Assembly: GCA_035455185.1 (NCBI GenBank)
Contig: DATIFQ010000036.1
Coordinates: 1-64,000, forward strand
Origin: JAEHDI01 sp035455185
GTDB lineage: Bacteria; Acidobacteriota; Terriglobia; Bryobacterales; Bryobacteraceae
Reading direction: 5' to 3'
Length of the DNA: 64,000 nt
Shown: positions 43,200-50,922 of the stretch, one piece after another
Layout of the letters: each line of letters begins with the position of its first letter
Position numbering within the stretch: the stretch's first letter is position 1
Position numbers and translations under genes: made by a program
Notes under the pieces: model-generated
The model's input: only the letters and a program-made list of their open reading frames with translations
Told to the model about the DNA's origin: nothing
Database searches by the model: none

Positions 43200-43925
43200 G
43201 TGAGCAAAGAAACGATTCAAGCCTACGACCTGCCGGCGCGGGTGTCGTCCTATGACGCCGACATGGCGCTGATGCACCCCAACCGTTCACGGATGGTCGA
43301 CATCGCCCTGGAGGTCGTGCCTTTTGACGCGAAGGCCGCGTTCACCGTGTTGGATCTCGGTGCCGGCACTGGATTCTTCACCCAGGCTGTCCTGCGCCGG
43401 TTTCCGAACTGCCGGGTGATCGCTGTGGACGGCGCAGCTTCCATGGTCGACCTTGCCAAAACGAGGCTCGGCGCGGAGGCATCGCGCGTGGAGTTCCGCG
43501 TCGGAGACTTCCGCGAGTTGTCGCGACTCATCCCGAACGAACATGGCGAGTTTATTTTCTCCTCGTACGCGCTTCACCACCTGACGCCGGAGGAAAAGAC
43601 CGGCGTCATAAGGGACGCACTCTCTTTCCTGAAACCAGGGGGATGGTTCCTGAATGCAGACGTTGTGACCGCGGGACACGAGCGGACAGAGGCGCGCATT
43701 CAGGACGTCCGCATTCAGGGTATCGTCCAACGGGCCTCCGGCCGGGACGAGCGCTTTCCGGACGCTGTCTCGGTCAGGACGTTCCTGGATGACCTGGAAG
43801 CCCGCGACCACGACAAGCCGCTGCCGGTAACCGAGGAACTACGTATCCTCAAGCAAGGCGGGCTGGCGAGCGCAACGGTGTTCTGGCTCGAGTACCGGGA
43901 GGCAGTGACGGGCGGAGTGACGTAG
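43200..43925 (+). CDS. Class I SAM-dependent methyltransferase
   Basis: 241 residues from a GTG. Motif I is FTVLDLGAGTGFFTQAV, the acidic residue after strand 2 is in VIAVDGAASM, and the post-I blocks FIFSSYALHHLTPEEK and LKPGGWFLNADVV are clear. The substrate is unknown; the YALHHL pattern is common in small-molecule methyltransferases. It follows the PD40 regulator by 80 bases and precedes the kinase by 38 bases. Confidence 0.88.
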   Translation: MSKETIQAYDLPARVSSYDADMALMHPNRSRMVDIALEVVPFDAKAAFTVLDLGAGTGFFTQAVLRRFPNCRVIAVDGAASMVDLAKTRLGAEASRVEFRVGDFRELSRLIPNEHGEFIFSSYALHHLTPEEKTGVIRDALSFLKPGGWFLNADVVTAGHERTEARIQDVRIQGIVQRASGRDERFPDAVSVRTFLDDLEARDHDKPLPVTEELRILKQGGLASATVFWLEYREAVTGGVT

Positions 43926-43963
43926 GCCGTTGGCGGGGCCGCCATTGCTATGATCCGTATCCT

Positions 43964-44593
43964 ATGGGCTCTCGCGTGCGGGTACCGCACCTGATCGGCG
44001 TGGCGGGTCCATCGTGCGCCGGAAAGACCGAACTGGCACGGGGAGTCGCGGACCGTCTGCACGCGCCGATCATCTCCCTCGATTCCTACTACGTCGACCT
44101 GGCTCATCTGCCGTTTGAGGAGAGACCGCGCACGAACTTCGACGTTCCGGAGTCCCTCGATAAGGACCTGCTCGTGAACCAACTCCGGCAGCTTTCGAGA
44201 GGCGAAAAGATTCACGTACCGGTCTATGACTTCACCCGTCACGTTCGAGCCTCGGATACCCGTTGCGTGCGAGCCGGCGAGTTCGTCATCGTCGAGGGCC
44301 TGTTCGCTTTGTACTGGGAGGAGCTGCGGGCCCTGCTGAAAACCACGGTATTCGTGTACGCGAAAGACGACATCTGCTTCGCGAGGCGGTTGGAGAGAGA
44401 CGTCCGGGAACGAGGCCGCACTCCGGAATCGGTTCGGGAGCAGTTTGACTCCACAGTCCGCCCGATGGCGGAGAAATACATCTTGCCGACACGCCTCTTC
44501 GCCGACCTGGTGCTCAGTGGGACAGACCCGTTAGAGCAGTCCGTCGCAACGGTACTGGATGGCGTCAGGATCTCCGATGCACGAGGAGGCTGA
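43964..44593 (+). CDS. Uridine kinase-like P-loop protein
   Basis: 209 residues. Walker A GPSCAGKT at 15-22, then ISLDSYYVDLAHLPFEERPRTNFDVPESLD, a block typical of uridine kinases, and VPVYDFTRHVR plus IVEGLFALYW. It probably phosphorylates uridine/cytidine with ATP or GTP, or another small nucleoside-like substrate. TATGAT lies nine bases before the ATG. It ends tail to tail with the Flp pilin gene. Confidence 0.88.
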   Translation: MGSRVRVPHLIGVAGPSCAGKTELARGVADRLHAPIISLDSYYVDLAHLPFEERPRTNFDVPESLDKDLLVNQLRQLSRGEKIHVPVYDFTRHVRASDTRCVRAGEFVIVEGLFALYWEELRALLKTTVFVYAKDDICFARRLERDVRERGRTPESVREQFDSTVRPMAEKYILPTRLFADLVLSGTDPLEQSVATVLDGVRISDARGG

Positions 44594-44657
44594 GCGCATA
44601 ACTACCTGCCCCACTCCGGGGGCGTGGGCCGAACTGGGGAGTAACAGGGCCGCGGTG

Positions 44658-44843
44658 TCAGCTTATGGTTTCTTTAGCCTGGGAGAGGTTGTTGTTGGTC
44701 ACTTCCCAGATCGTGTAAATGCTCTTGTGGCTGCCAAGGAAAAACGCCGAGGCTACCAGGCATACGAAAGCCAACAGGAGCGTGTACTCCACCAAGTCCT
44801 GACCTTCCTGCTGCCCAAGAAAGTCCAAGCAAAGGGACCTCAT
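44658..44843 (-). CDS. Flp/Fap-type pilin
   Basis: 61 residues from the ATG at 44843; GGAGG lies twelve bases upstream, a little far. The signature GQQEGQDLVEYTLLLAFVCLVASAFF is that of type IVb Flp pilins, with the Glu five residues after the processing Gly. It would be cut by a TadV-type peptidase and assembled by a Tad secretion system into thin pili. No tad genes are in the window, so this is a detached pilin gene. Confidence 0.88.
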   Translation of the reverse strand: MRSLCLDFLGQQEGQDLVEYTLLLAFVCLVASAFFLGSHKSIYTIWEVTNNNLSQAKETIS

Positions 44844-45035
44844 CGTCAGTCTTTTCCTCCTGCGATTCTGTGCCACTCTTGACTGAGTATGGGACGGACA
44901 CAGCCCGCCCGCGTTTGGTCCGTGCGAGTTCAGCCTATCGTAAAGCCACAGACTCCCAGTTGCAATAGTACCTTGGATAGCATAGGATATCACCTTCCTA
45001 GAACTTCGCCGGCAACCGCAGCCAAAAAGTAAAGT

Positions 45036-45060
45036 TATGACGGAGTCATACGAATTTCGT
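45036..45060. promoter_or_regulatory. Two adjoining palindromes in the Flp/LarA-like divergent region
   Basis: TATGAC-GGA-GTCATA (45036-45050) and ACGAA-T-TTCGT (45050-45060) share one base. Both have perfect arms. They are 57 bases before the LarA-like start and 193 bases from the pilin start, so they are candidate operators. Confidence 0.45.
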
Positions 45061-45116
45061 CGTCCTGGATGATTTGCGAGTTGACCGGCGTGGCGAAACC
45101 GCCGGAGACTATCGGT

Positions 45117-46463
45117 ATGCCGACACGTAGAGGGTTTCTGGCCGGAGCAGTCGCGGGCACGGTGTCTGCCGCATCGCAAACCGGAGGTTCGGCCGTCTCG
45201 CTCCGGACCCACGAATGGTTCGGGGACAAACTGGAAGAGTTCACGTTCCCGCCCGGATGGCGCGTTTCCGTGCAGCACATGAAGGGGCACGCTACGTCTC
45301 TCCTGGCTCCGGCGGCAATTCGGACGGCCGTACAGAATCCCGTTGGCACACTGCCACTGCGGGAGATCGCCGCAGGCAAGAAGACTGTGGCGATCGCATT
45401 TGACGACCTGACCCGGCCGACTCCGACCTATGAAATCGTCCCCCATGTAATCGAAGAGCTGCGCGTAGCCGGTATTCGCGACGAGAACATCCTGTTCGTG
45501 ACGGCATATGGCGCCCACTACCAGATGAACGGGCTGGAAGTGGCAAAGAAGCTCGGCGAGGAGGCCGTCCGGCGGCATCCGTGGATCAATCACAACATCT
45601 GGGAGAACCTTGCGGATCTGGGGACGACGAAAGCCGGCAACCACCTGCTGATCAATACCTACTACTCAAAAGCTGACGTCAAGATCACACTTAGCGGGCT
45701 GAAGGCCCACGGGACGCCGGGCTACGGCGGCGGGCCGAAACTCATCCTGCCCGGCATCTCGGGGATGAAGACGATCCGTTACATGCACACGGAGATCAAA
45801 CGGGCGCGCAGACCGCAGACGGGCCCGGACGGAGTACCGATCTTCCGCGTCTGGGAGAACGAGCAGCGCCAGGACATGATCGAGGCGGCGAGGCGCATTG
45901 GAGTCGATTTCAGCGTGCAGACGGTCTACAACCAGGACCGCCGTCCGGTGGACGTGGTCGCGGGTGACATCGTCAAGGCGCACCACAAGGCTGCGCGGTA
46001 CGCCGTAAACCACCTCGCCACGGAATACGCCAAGGATGCTGATATTGTTGTGGTCAATGCCTACCCCAAAGGCGGCCAACTACATGAACACTTCGGATGG
46101 GGCTCGCGCGGACTGAAAGAAGGCGGGAGCATCGTGGTGATCAACCAGAACCCCATGGGTGAGTTTGTCTGGCATTACCTCGATGAGTGGAAATTCAACG
46201 AAGGGAAGTCGTATTTCGAACAGAGGGCAGCCCGAAAGCGCCGCTTTCCGCAGGCCCGGCAGGTCTTGATTTACTCGCAATATCTCCAGGCTCGGGAATT
46301 GGACCACCCGTATTTCCCGCCCGATGCCGAAGGTGTACGGTCCTGGAGTGACGTCGTCGACCGGCTTAAGCAGAAGCATCGTGGCGACGTCCACGTTGCG
46401 GTCTACCCCTATGCCGGCATCCAGCACGGGATCGCGCGGCTCGACCTGCCAGAGGAAACGTAA
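45117..46463 (+). CDS. LarA-like (DUF2088) protein with Tat signal
   Basis: 448 residues from the ATG at 45117; an upstream in-frame ATG at 45069 would add 16 residues. The N-terminus MPTRRGFLAGAVAGTV has a twin-arginine motif, so export of a folded, cofactor-bearing protein is likely. The LarA fold is seen in AIAFDDLTRPTPTYEIVPHVIEELR, H134 in YGAHYQM, H159 in PWINHNIW and H198 in LKAHGTPGYGGGPKLILPGISG. Lactate racemase carries a nickel-pincer nucleotide held by such His residues. The usual GxHR is GAHY here. No larBCE maturation genes are in the window. Confidence 0.8.
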   Translation: MPTRRGFLAGAVAGTVSAASQTGGSAVSLRTHEWFGDKLEEFTFPPGWRVSVQHMKGHATSLLAPAAIRTAVQNPVGTLPLREIAAGKKTVAIAFDDLTRPTPTYEIVPHVIEELRVAGIRDENILFVTAYGAHYQMNGLEVAKKLGEEAVRRHPWINHNIWENLADLGTTKAGNHLLINTYYSKADVKITLSGLKAHGTPGYGGGPKLILPGISGMKTIRYMHTEIKRARRPQTGPDGVPIFRVWENEQRQDMIEAARRIGVDFSVQTVYNQDRRPVDVVAGDIVKAHHKAARYAVNHLATEYAKDADIVVVNAYPKGGQLHEHFGWGSRGLKEGGSIVVINQNPMGEFVWHYLDEWKFNEGKSYFEQRAARKRRFPQARQVLIYSQYLQARELDHPYFPPDAEGVRSWSDVVDRLKQKHRGDVHVAVYPYAGIQHGIARLDLPEET

Positions 46464-46465
46464 AA

Positions 46466-46496
46466 GGGCGGCCTGAAGCCATGGCTCCGGCCGCCC
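46466..46496. terminator. Bidirectional hairpin terminator
   Basis: Arms gggcggcc (46466-46473) and ggccgccc (46489-46496) with an inner agccatggct palindrome. On the minus strand the stem is followed by TTTTA, fitting termination of the large secreted protein gene; on the plus strand it is three bases after the LarA-like stop. Confidence 0.75.
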
Positions 46497-46519
46497 ATGG
46501 TGGATAGACTCCGACGCGG

Positions 46520-48490
46520 CTACAGTGGCTTGGCCACCGTAATCGCCGTTCCATCGCTGTCAGTCTCGGGATCGTGATTTGCGCTGGCCTGATAGGTCAG
46601 GTTTGTCCCAGTGATGTTGTTTACGGTGAACGTCGCACTGGTCTTCTTGGCAGGGATACCACCGGTGGTCACGCTGCACTGACCGTTTCCGTCCGTAGTG
46701 CATGTGGCTGCGCCCGAGAACCCGCCGCTCCACGTTCCGGAGACCGTAGCACCAGAGACGGTGCCGTGAGAACCGTTGTGAACCGTGACGGTGATTCTCG
46801 CTTGCCACTTGTTGCGCGGCAGGGGGCTTGAGGCGCCGTCAAGGTCACCCGAATGCACTGGAGTCGCGGGCGGCGGTGGAGGAGGCGGCGAGCCGCAAGG
46901 GCTGATCTGGAAGGATCCCACACGAGTCCGCCACGAGGCAGAACTCACTCCGTTGTAATACTCCTGCGTGTACCAGAAGCTACAGTCGCTTTCATTAACG
47001 GACATCGCGCTGTAGTCGCCCCAGCGGCCGCTGGAGTGTGTTTGATAGCCGCTGCCGGCGACAATCGTTCCCTCACCGAGGGTCATCTGGCCGAGCTGGT
47101 CACTCGCCAACCGTCCGGTGTATCGGATTGACGGGTAGACGCTGGTACTGGATGCGCTGTATCCGAGGGCGACATTGCCGGAACTGTCCATAGCGATACT
47201 ACCCATCCAGCGATGGGTGCTATCCGGCGAGTAGGTGCCCTGTTGGTAAATGTTCCAGCCGGCGCCCGTATCTCTTAGCTCGTACCAGCGAATTCCGGCG
47301 AGGTCGGCGCCGTTCACGTCCACCGTGTGGTTGGTGACCATTGCCTGATGTGTGCCGAAGTTCCGATACTGAAGACGAAACAACAGCCGGTCCGCGATCG
47401 CGTCCACTTTCGTGCCACCCGGTTGCGGGATGCAATTCCTTGAGCCATTGCACATGTTGCCATCGAAACTTGCCGTCGGCAGGATCCTGGCGAGTGTAAA
47501 GGTGGATGATGCCGGCTGGGTCCAGTTGGTCTGGAACTTCCAGATCTCCAGCTGATCGGCGGGGTAACCCCAGGCGTTGTCGTCGATCTGTGCAAAGTAG
47601 TTTGGAGTCCCGGTGGGCGGCGCCGGGCCATCGAGATCCGAAGGCAGCATCCCGCCGAGATTCGGGTCCGTGGAGTAGAGATCGAAATATACTGCCCGGG
47701 CGGATTGCCCGAGCAACATCTTGTCTCGCTCGAAAACCACCGCACCCGCGCCGCCCCAACTCAGACTCGCTTGGTTGAATTGGTTCATCGACATGTAGTA
47801 GCCATCCGGCCAGACCGCAAATTTCGGGTAGTCGTTCATCTTATTGCTGCTGATTTGGAACCCATACCGGTACCAGGCACCGGTTGGATCGGGCGTCTGG
47901 GAAATCGCGATGCACTGGTAGAACGGCCCGAAGGGGAAGTTCGGCAGGGCGAACTGGCTGATGAGCCAGCGGTCCGCGAGGTGATCGTAGAGGACGATCG
48001 GGTCACCATCGTTGCGGGTCTGGCAGGGGCCACCGAATCCGCTGAAGAGCGTGTTGATGTTCGCAGGGCCGTAAAGCAGGGTACCACTCTTGTTGTAGAT
48101 GGCGAAGGCAAGGTTGACGGCCTGGACGTAATGATTCGGGCCGATGTCCCCGACAGTGTCGGGAGGCAGAACACCGCTTACATTGTTGACGCCCTCAAAG
48201 GTCACGGTTGTTGTCGGTGCTGCCTCGGTTCCAGGAGCGCTCTGCACAACGGTATCGGTCTCACCCGGAGGCGTAACACCCGGCCGGTTGGGCAGCCACT
48301 TGCGCGGCAGTTCGAGAATCTCACCCGCCCTGGGCGGATTGGGCCTGATGGTGTGCAGCGGAGCAGAGGAGTCGTGCCGGTCCGAATAGATCACGTGTGC
48401 CGGCGGATTCTGACCTTCCGGGGGCGCCGCGGCAAGACTAGTTGCCAAAAAGGAAGCGAACAGCAAGAGAAGCCGTATTCGCGATTGCAT
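46520..48490 (-). CDS. Large secreted protein with C-terminal Ig-like domain
   Basis: 656 residues from the ATG at 48490. A signal peptide (MQSRIRLLLLFASFLATSLAAA) leads into a propeller-like body of about 500 residues with NHYVQAVNLAFAIYNKSG and a DGDPIVLYDHLADRWLISQF block; the latter is common in secreted acidobacterial and related proteins. After a Pro run (SPPPPPPPA) there is an Ig-like domain of about 95 residues rich in Thr/Gly. No catalytic residues recognised; perhaps an adhesin or extracellular binding protein. Divergent from the cupin gene. Confidence 0.78.
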   Translation of the reverse strand: MQSRIRLLLLFASFLATSLAAAPPEGQNPPAHVIYSDRHDSSAPLHTIRPNPPRAGEILELPRKWLPNRPGVTPPGETDTVVQSAPGTEAAPTTTVTFEGVNNVSGVLPPDTVGDIGPNHYVQAVNLAFAIYNKSGTLLYGPANINTLFSGFGGPCQTRNDGDPIVLYDHLADRWLISQFALPNFPFGPFYQCIAISQTPDPTGAWYRYGFQISSNKMNDYPKFAVWPDGYYMSMNQFNQASLSWGGAGAVVFERDKMLLGQSARAVYFDLYSTDPNLGGMLPSDLDGPAPPTGTPNYFAQIDDNAWGYPADQLEIWKFQTNWTQPASSTFTLARILPTASFDGNMCNGSRNCIPQPGGTKVDAIADRLLFRLQYRNFGTHQAMVTNHTVDVNGADLAGIRWYELRDTGAGWNIYQQGTYSPDSTHRWMGSIAMDSSGNVALGYSASSTSVYPSIRYTGRLASDQLGQMTLGEGTIVAGSGYQTHSSGRWGDYSAMSVNESDCSFWYTQEYYNGVSSASWRTRVGSFQISPCGSPPPPPPPATPVHSGDLDGASSPLPRNKWQARITVTVHNGSHGTVSGATVSGTWSGGFSGAATCTTDGNGQCSVTTGGIPAKKTSATFTVNNITGTNLTYQASANHDPETDSDGTAITVAKPL

Positions 48491-48697
48491 TGAGTAGTCT
48501 CCAGTGGGTGCAGTCTTAAGTTCCCAGTGAGGATTCAGCCCACGGCGCTCGCCCCACCTTTCCCCAAAATCGGAGCGTCGCCCGGGAGCCGACCTTAGGC
48601 CAACGATAGCGGAGATGCAGACGAAGATCAATAGTACTTTCGCCAGCAGAACGAAGTTAACTGCCATGGCGAGAAGGTCAGAGCTAGTCGCCGGAAC

Positions 48698-48726
48698 TTG
48701 TCAAGACCCGGTTCCCGCTGTACATT
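48698..48726 (+). promoter_or_regulatory. Sigma70-type promoter placed for a leaderless mRNA
   Basis: -35 TTGTCA at 48698-48703, a 17-base spacer and -10 TACATT at 48721-48726. The ATG of the cupin gene begins at 48733, six bases later, where transcription should start. No Shine-Dalgarno sequence can therefore lie in the mRNA. Confidence 0.6.
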
Positions 48727-48732
48727 CAGAGC

Positions 48733-49944
48733 ATGTCTCATACATCCGTCATCCGAGATGCCCTCGCCGCCGGAGATGGGATCGTCCGGCTAGCTCCTTG
48801 TTGGGTACCGAGATCCTTCCTAATGCCCGGCGGCCGCCTGAAGTTGGACCCCCGCGACCTGTATGCCTTGGGCGCGCATCGCGGCGGCATCGACGAGCGT
48901 TGGTTCTCATCCACAACCAATGCTGACAACGGTCCTAGTACCCCCGAAGACGAAGGACTGAGCTACATAGCCTCCAACGGCAAGAGGGCGCTGCTGAAGG
49001 AAGCTATCGAGACGCTAGGCAACGACTTTCTCGGCGCCGACGTCATGCGCGAGCAGGGTGGCTGGAACCTGCTGTGCAAGTTCTTCGATAACTTGGGACC
49101 AATCCCCCACCATATGCACCAAAGGGACGAACATGCCCGCCGGGTGGGCCGCAAAGGCAAGCCGGAGGCGTACTACTTCCCTCCCCAGTACAACGTGAAG
49201 GAGAATAACTTCCCTTACACGTTCATGGGACTTGAGCCGGGCACGACGAAAGACGATGTGCGTCGGTGCCTTAAGCGCTGGAACGAGGGTGACAACGGCC
49301 TCCTGTACCACTCCCGGGCGTACAAACTGAAGCCTGGCAGCGGGTGGCAGATCGATGCCGGTATTCTGCACGCGCCGGGATCACTGGTGACCTACGAGCC
49401 CCAAGTGAATTCGGACGTATTCGGAATGTTCCAGTCGATGGTCGAAGGTCGCCCGGTGCCATGGGATCTACTCGTCAAAGACGTTCCTCCGGAGCATCAT
49501 CAGGATCTTGACTACATCATCGACATGCTCGATTGGGAGGCCAACGTCGATCCGGAGTTCGCCAAACACCGGCTGTTCCACCCGGCACCGGCTCGTCCCA
49601 AGGATGAGATGGCTGAATGCGGCTATTCCGAGCAGTGGATTGCATACTCGACGCCGTACTACTCGGCGAAGGAACTTACGGTCTTCCCCGGGCGCTCAGT
49701 CAAGATTCGGGACGCAGCGGCCTTCGGCGCTATCGTCGTGGCCGGGTGGGGAGCGATCGGCAAGATGGAGGTCGAGACTCCAACACTGATCCGCTACGGC
49801 CAGATGACTAAAGATGAAGTTTTTGTAACCGCAGCCGCCGCCTGGGAAGGTGTGGTTGTCACCAACCGGAGCGACAGCGAGAACCTGGTCATGCTGAAAC
49901 ACTTCGGACCGGGCAATCCCGATGCGGCGGGGTTCATCGCATGA
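48733..49944 (+). CDS. Class I mannose-6-phosphate isomerase-like cupin protein
   Basis: 403 residues. Zinc-type ligands are arranged as in phosphomannose isomerase: H127-x-H129 in PHHMHQRDEH, E145 in GKPEAYYF and H213 in IDAGILHAPGS. The FMGLEPGTTKDDVRRCL stretch also matches the family. A second cupin follows (KELTVFPGRSVKIRDAAAFG). The longer N-terminal part differs, so I avoid the name manA. Its stop overlaps the start of a sugar epimerase gene, which supports sugar or sugar-phosphate isomerisation. Confidence 0.8.
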   Translation: MSHTSVIRDALAAGDGIVRLAPCWVPRSFLMPGGRLKLDPRDLYALGAHRGGIDERWFSSTTNADNGPSTPEDEGLSYIASNGKRALLKEAIETLGNDFLGADVMREQGGWNLLCKFFDNLGPIPHHMHQRDEHARRVGRKGKPEAYYFPPQYNVKENNFPYTFMGLEPGTTKDDVRRCLKRWNEGDNGLLYHSRAYKLKPGSGWQIDAGILHAPGSLVTYEPQVNSDVFGMFQSMVEGRPVPWDLLVKDVPPEHHQDLDYIIDMLDWEANVDPEFAKHRLFHPAPARPKDEMAECGYSEQWIAYSTPYYSAKELTVFPGRSVKIRDAAAFGAIVVAGWGAIGKMEVETPTLIRYGQMTKDEVFVTAAAAWEGVVVTNRSDSENLVMLKHFGPGNPDAAGFIA

Positions 49945-50780
49945 AATTCGGGGCAAACACCCTCATCTGGACCGCGGCCTTCGACCGTACGTACCTGTCG
50001 TTGCTCCCGCGCATCAAGGAGCGCGGATTCGATGGCGTGGAGATTGCGCGGTTCGACTTTCACGACTTCCCGGCCGCGGAGATTCGCAGGAACCTGGAAC
50101 AGAATGGCCTGGAGTGCACCTTCTGCTCGGCTCTGACGGGAGACCTGAGCTTGATCAGCGAGGACGCAGCGGTCCGGAAGAAAGCGGCAGACTTTCTCCA
50201 GTACGGAATCCGCACCGCCGCGGAGCTCGGAGCGAGGATTTTCATGGGGCCCTTCTACTCTCAGGTCGGCTACCTCGCCGGCCGCCGGCGGACGGCGGAT
50301 GAATGGACGCGGGCGGTGGAGGGTCTTCAATCGTTAGGCGAGTCGCTAGCGGCAAACGGCGTCGTAATCACGATCGAGCCGCTGAACCGCTTTGAGACCT
50401 ATTTTCTCAACACAGCCGCGGACGCCGCGGCGCTGTGCGACGAGGTCGATCATCCGAACGTCGGCATTGCTCTGGACACGTTCCACGGGAATATCGAAGA
50501 GAAGGATCTCGGATCTGCGTTCCGGACCGCCGGCAAGCACCTGAAACACGTCCATGCCTGCGAGAACGACCGCGGAATTCCGGGGAGTGGTCACGTGGAC
50601 TGGAGAGGGGTTTTTGGAGCGCTGCACGAACTCCGATATGACGGCTGGCTGGTGATCGAAAGCTTTGGTTTCACCATTAAGGAGATTGCAGCGGCAGCGT
50701 GTATCTGGCGAGATCTGGCGCCCTCTCCCGAGGACATTGCGTTCGAGGGGTTGAAGTTTCTGAAGAATCGCGCCGCGTGA
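49941..50780 (+). CDS. TIM-barrel sugar (phosphate) isomerase/epimerase
   Basis: 279 residues, the AP-endonuclease-2-like fold of D-tagatose 3-epimerases and hydroxypyruvate/xylose-type isomerases. The metal site E146 (ITIEPLNRFE), D179 (ALDTFHGNIEE), H205 (KHVHACEND) and E240 (LVIESFGF) is complete. The PLNRFETYFLNT stretch is that of ketose 3-epimerases (DTEase group). It is translated with the cupin gene (ATGA) and ends at a hairpin. Substrate likely a keto-sugar. Confidence 0.9.
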   Translation: MKFGANTLIWTAAFDRTYLSLLPRIKERGFDGVEIARFDFHDFPAAEIRRNLEQNGLECTFCSALTGDLSLISEDAAVRKKAADFLQYGIRTAAELGARIFMGPFYSQVGYLAGRRRTADEWTRAVEGLQSLGESLAANGVVITIEPLNRFETYFLNTAADAAALCDEVDHPNVGIALDTFHGNIEEKDLGSAFRTAGKHLKHVHACENDRGIPGSGHVDWRGVFGALHELRYDGWLVIESFGFTIKEIAAAACIWRDLAPSPEDIAFEGLKFLKNRAA

Positions 50781-50787
50781 AAAGCGA

Positions 50788-50811
50788 AAGGGGTCCGGAA
50801 CGGGACCCCTT
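50788..50811. terminator. Hairpin between the convergent epimerase and GGDEF-EAL genes
   Basis: Arms aaggggtcc (50788-50796) and ggacccctt (50803-50811), perfect nine base pairs, 8 bases after the epimerase stop. On the minus strand the stem is followed by TTCGCTTTT. No T-run is seen on the plus strand, so it may work with Rho or in both directions weakly. Confidence 0.6.
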
Positions 50812-50922
50812 GCCGCGTCGAACAGAGTTGACCCTAGAGTTGTACCTTCCTGGTCCCCTCCTGATCGGGGCGATTCTGATGTTACCACGAAACCAAAGCA
50901 GAGACGTAATTCTTCGATGAGC

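Noticed and set aside
44845..44880. TGGCAC...GCA motif upstream of the Flp gene, resembling a sigma54 promoter
   Set aside because: The GG and GC elements are nine bases apart rather than ten and the start codon is too close, so I do not call it.
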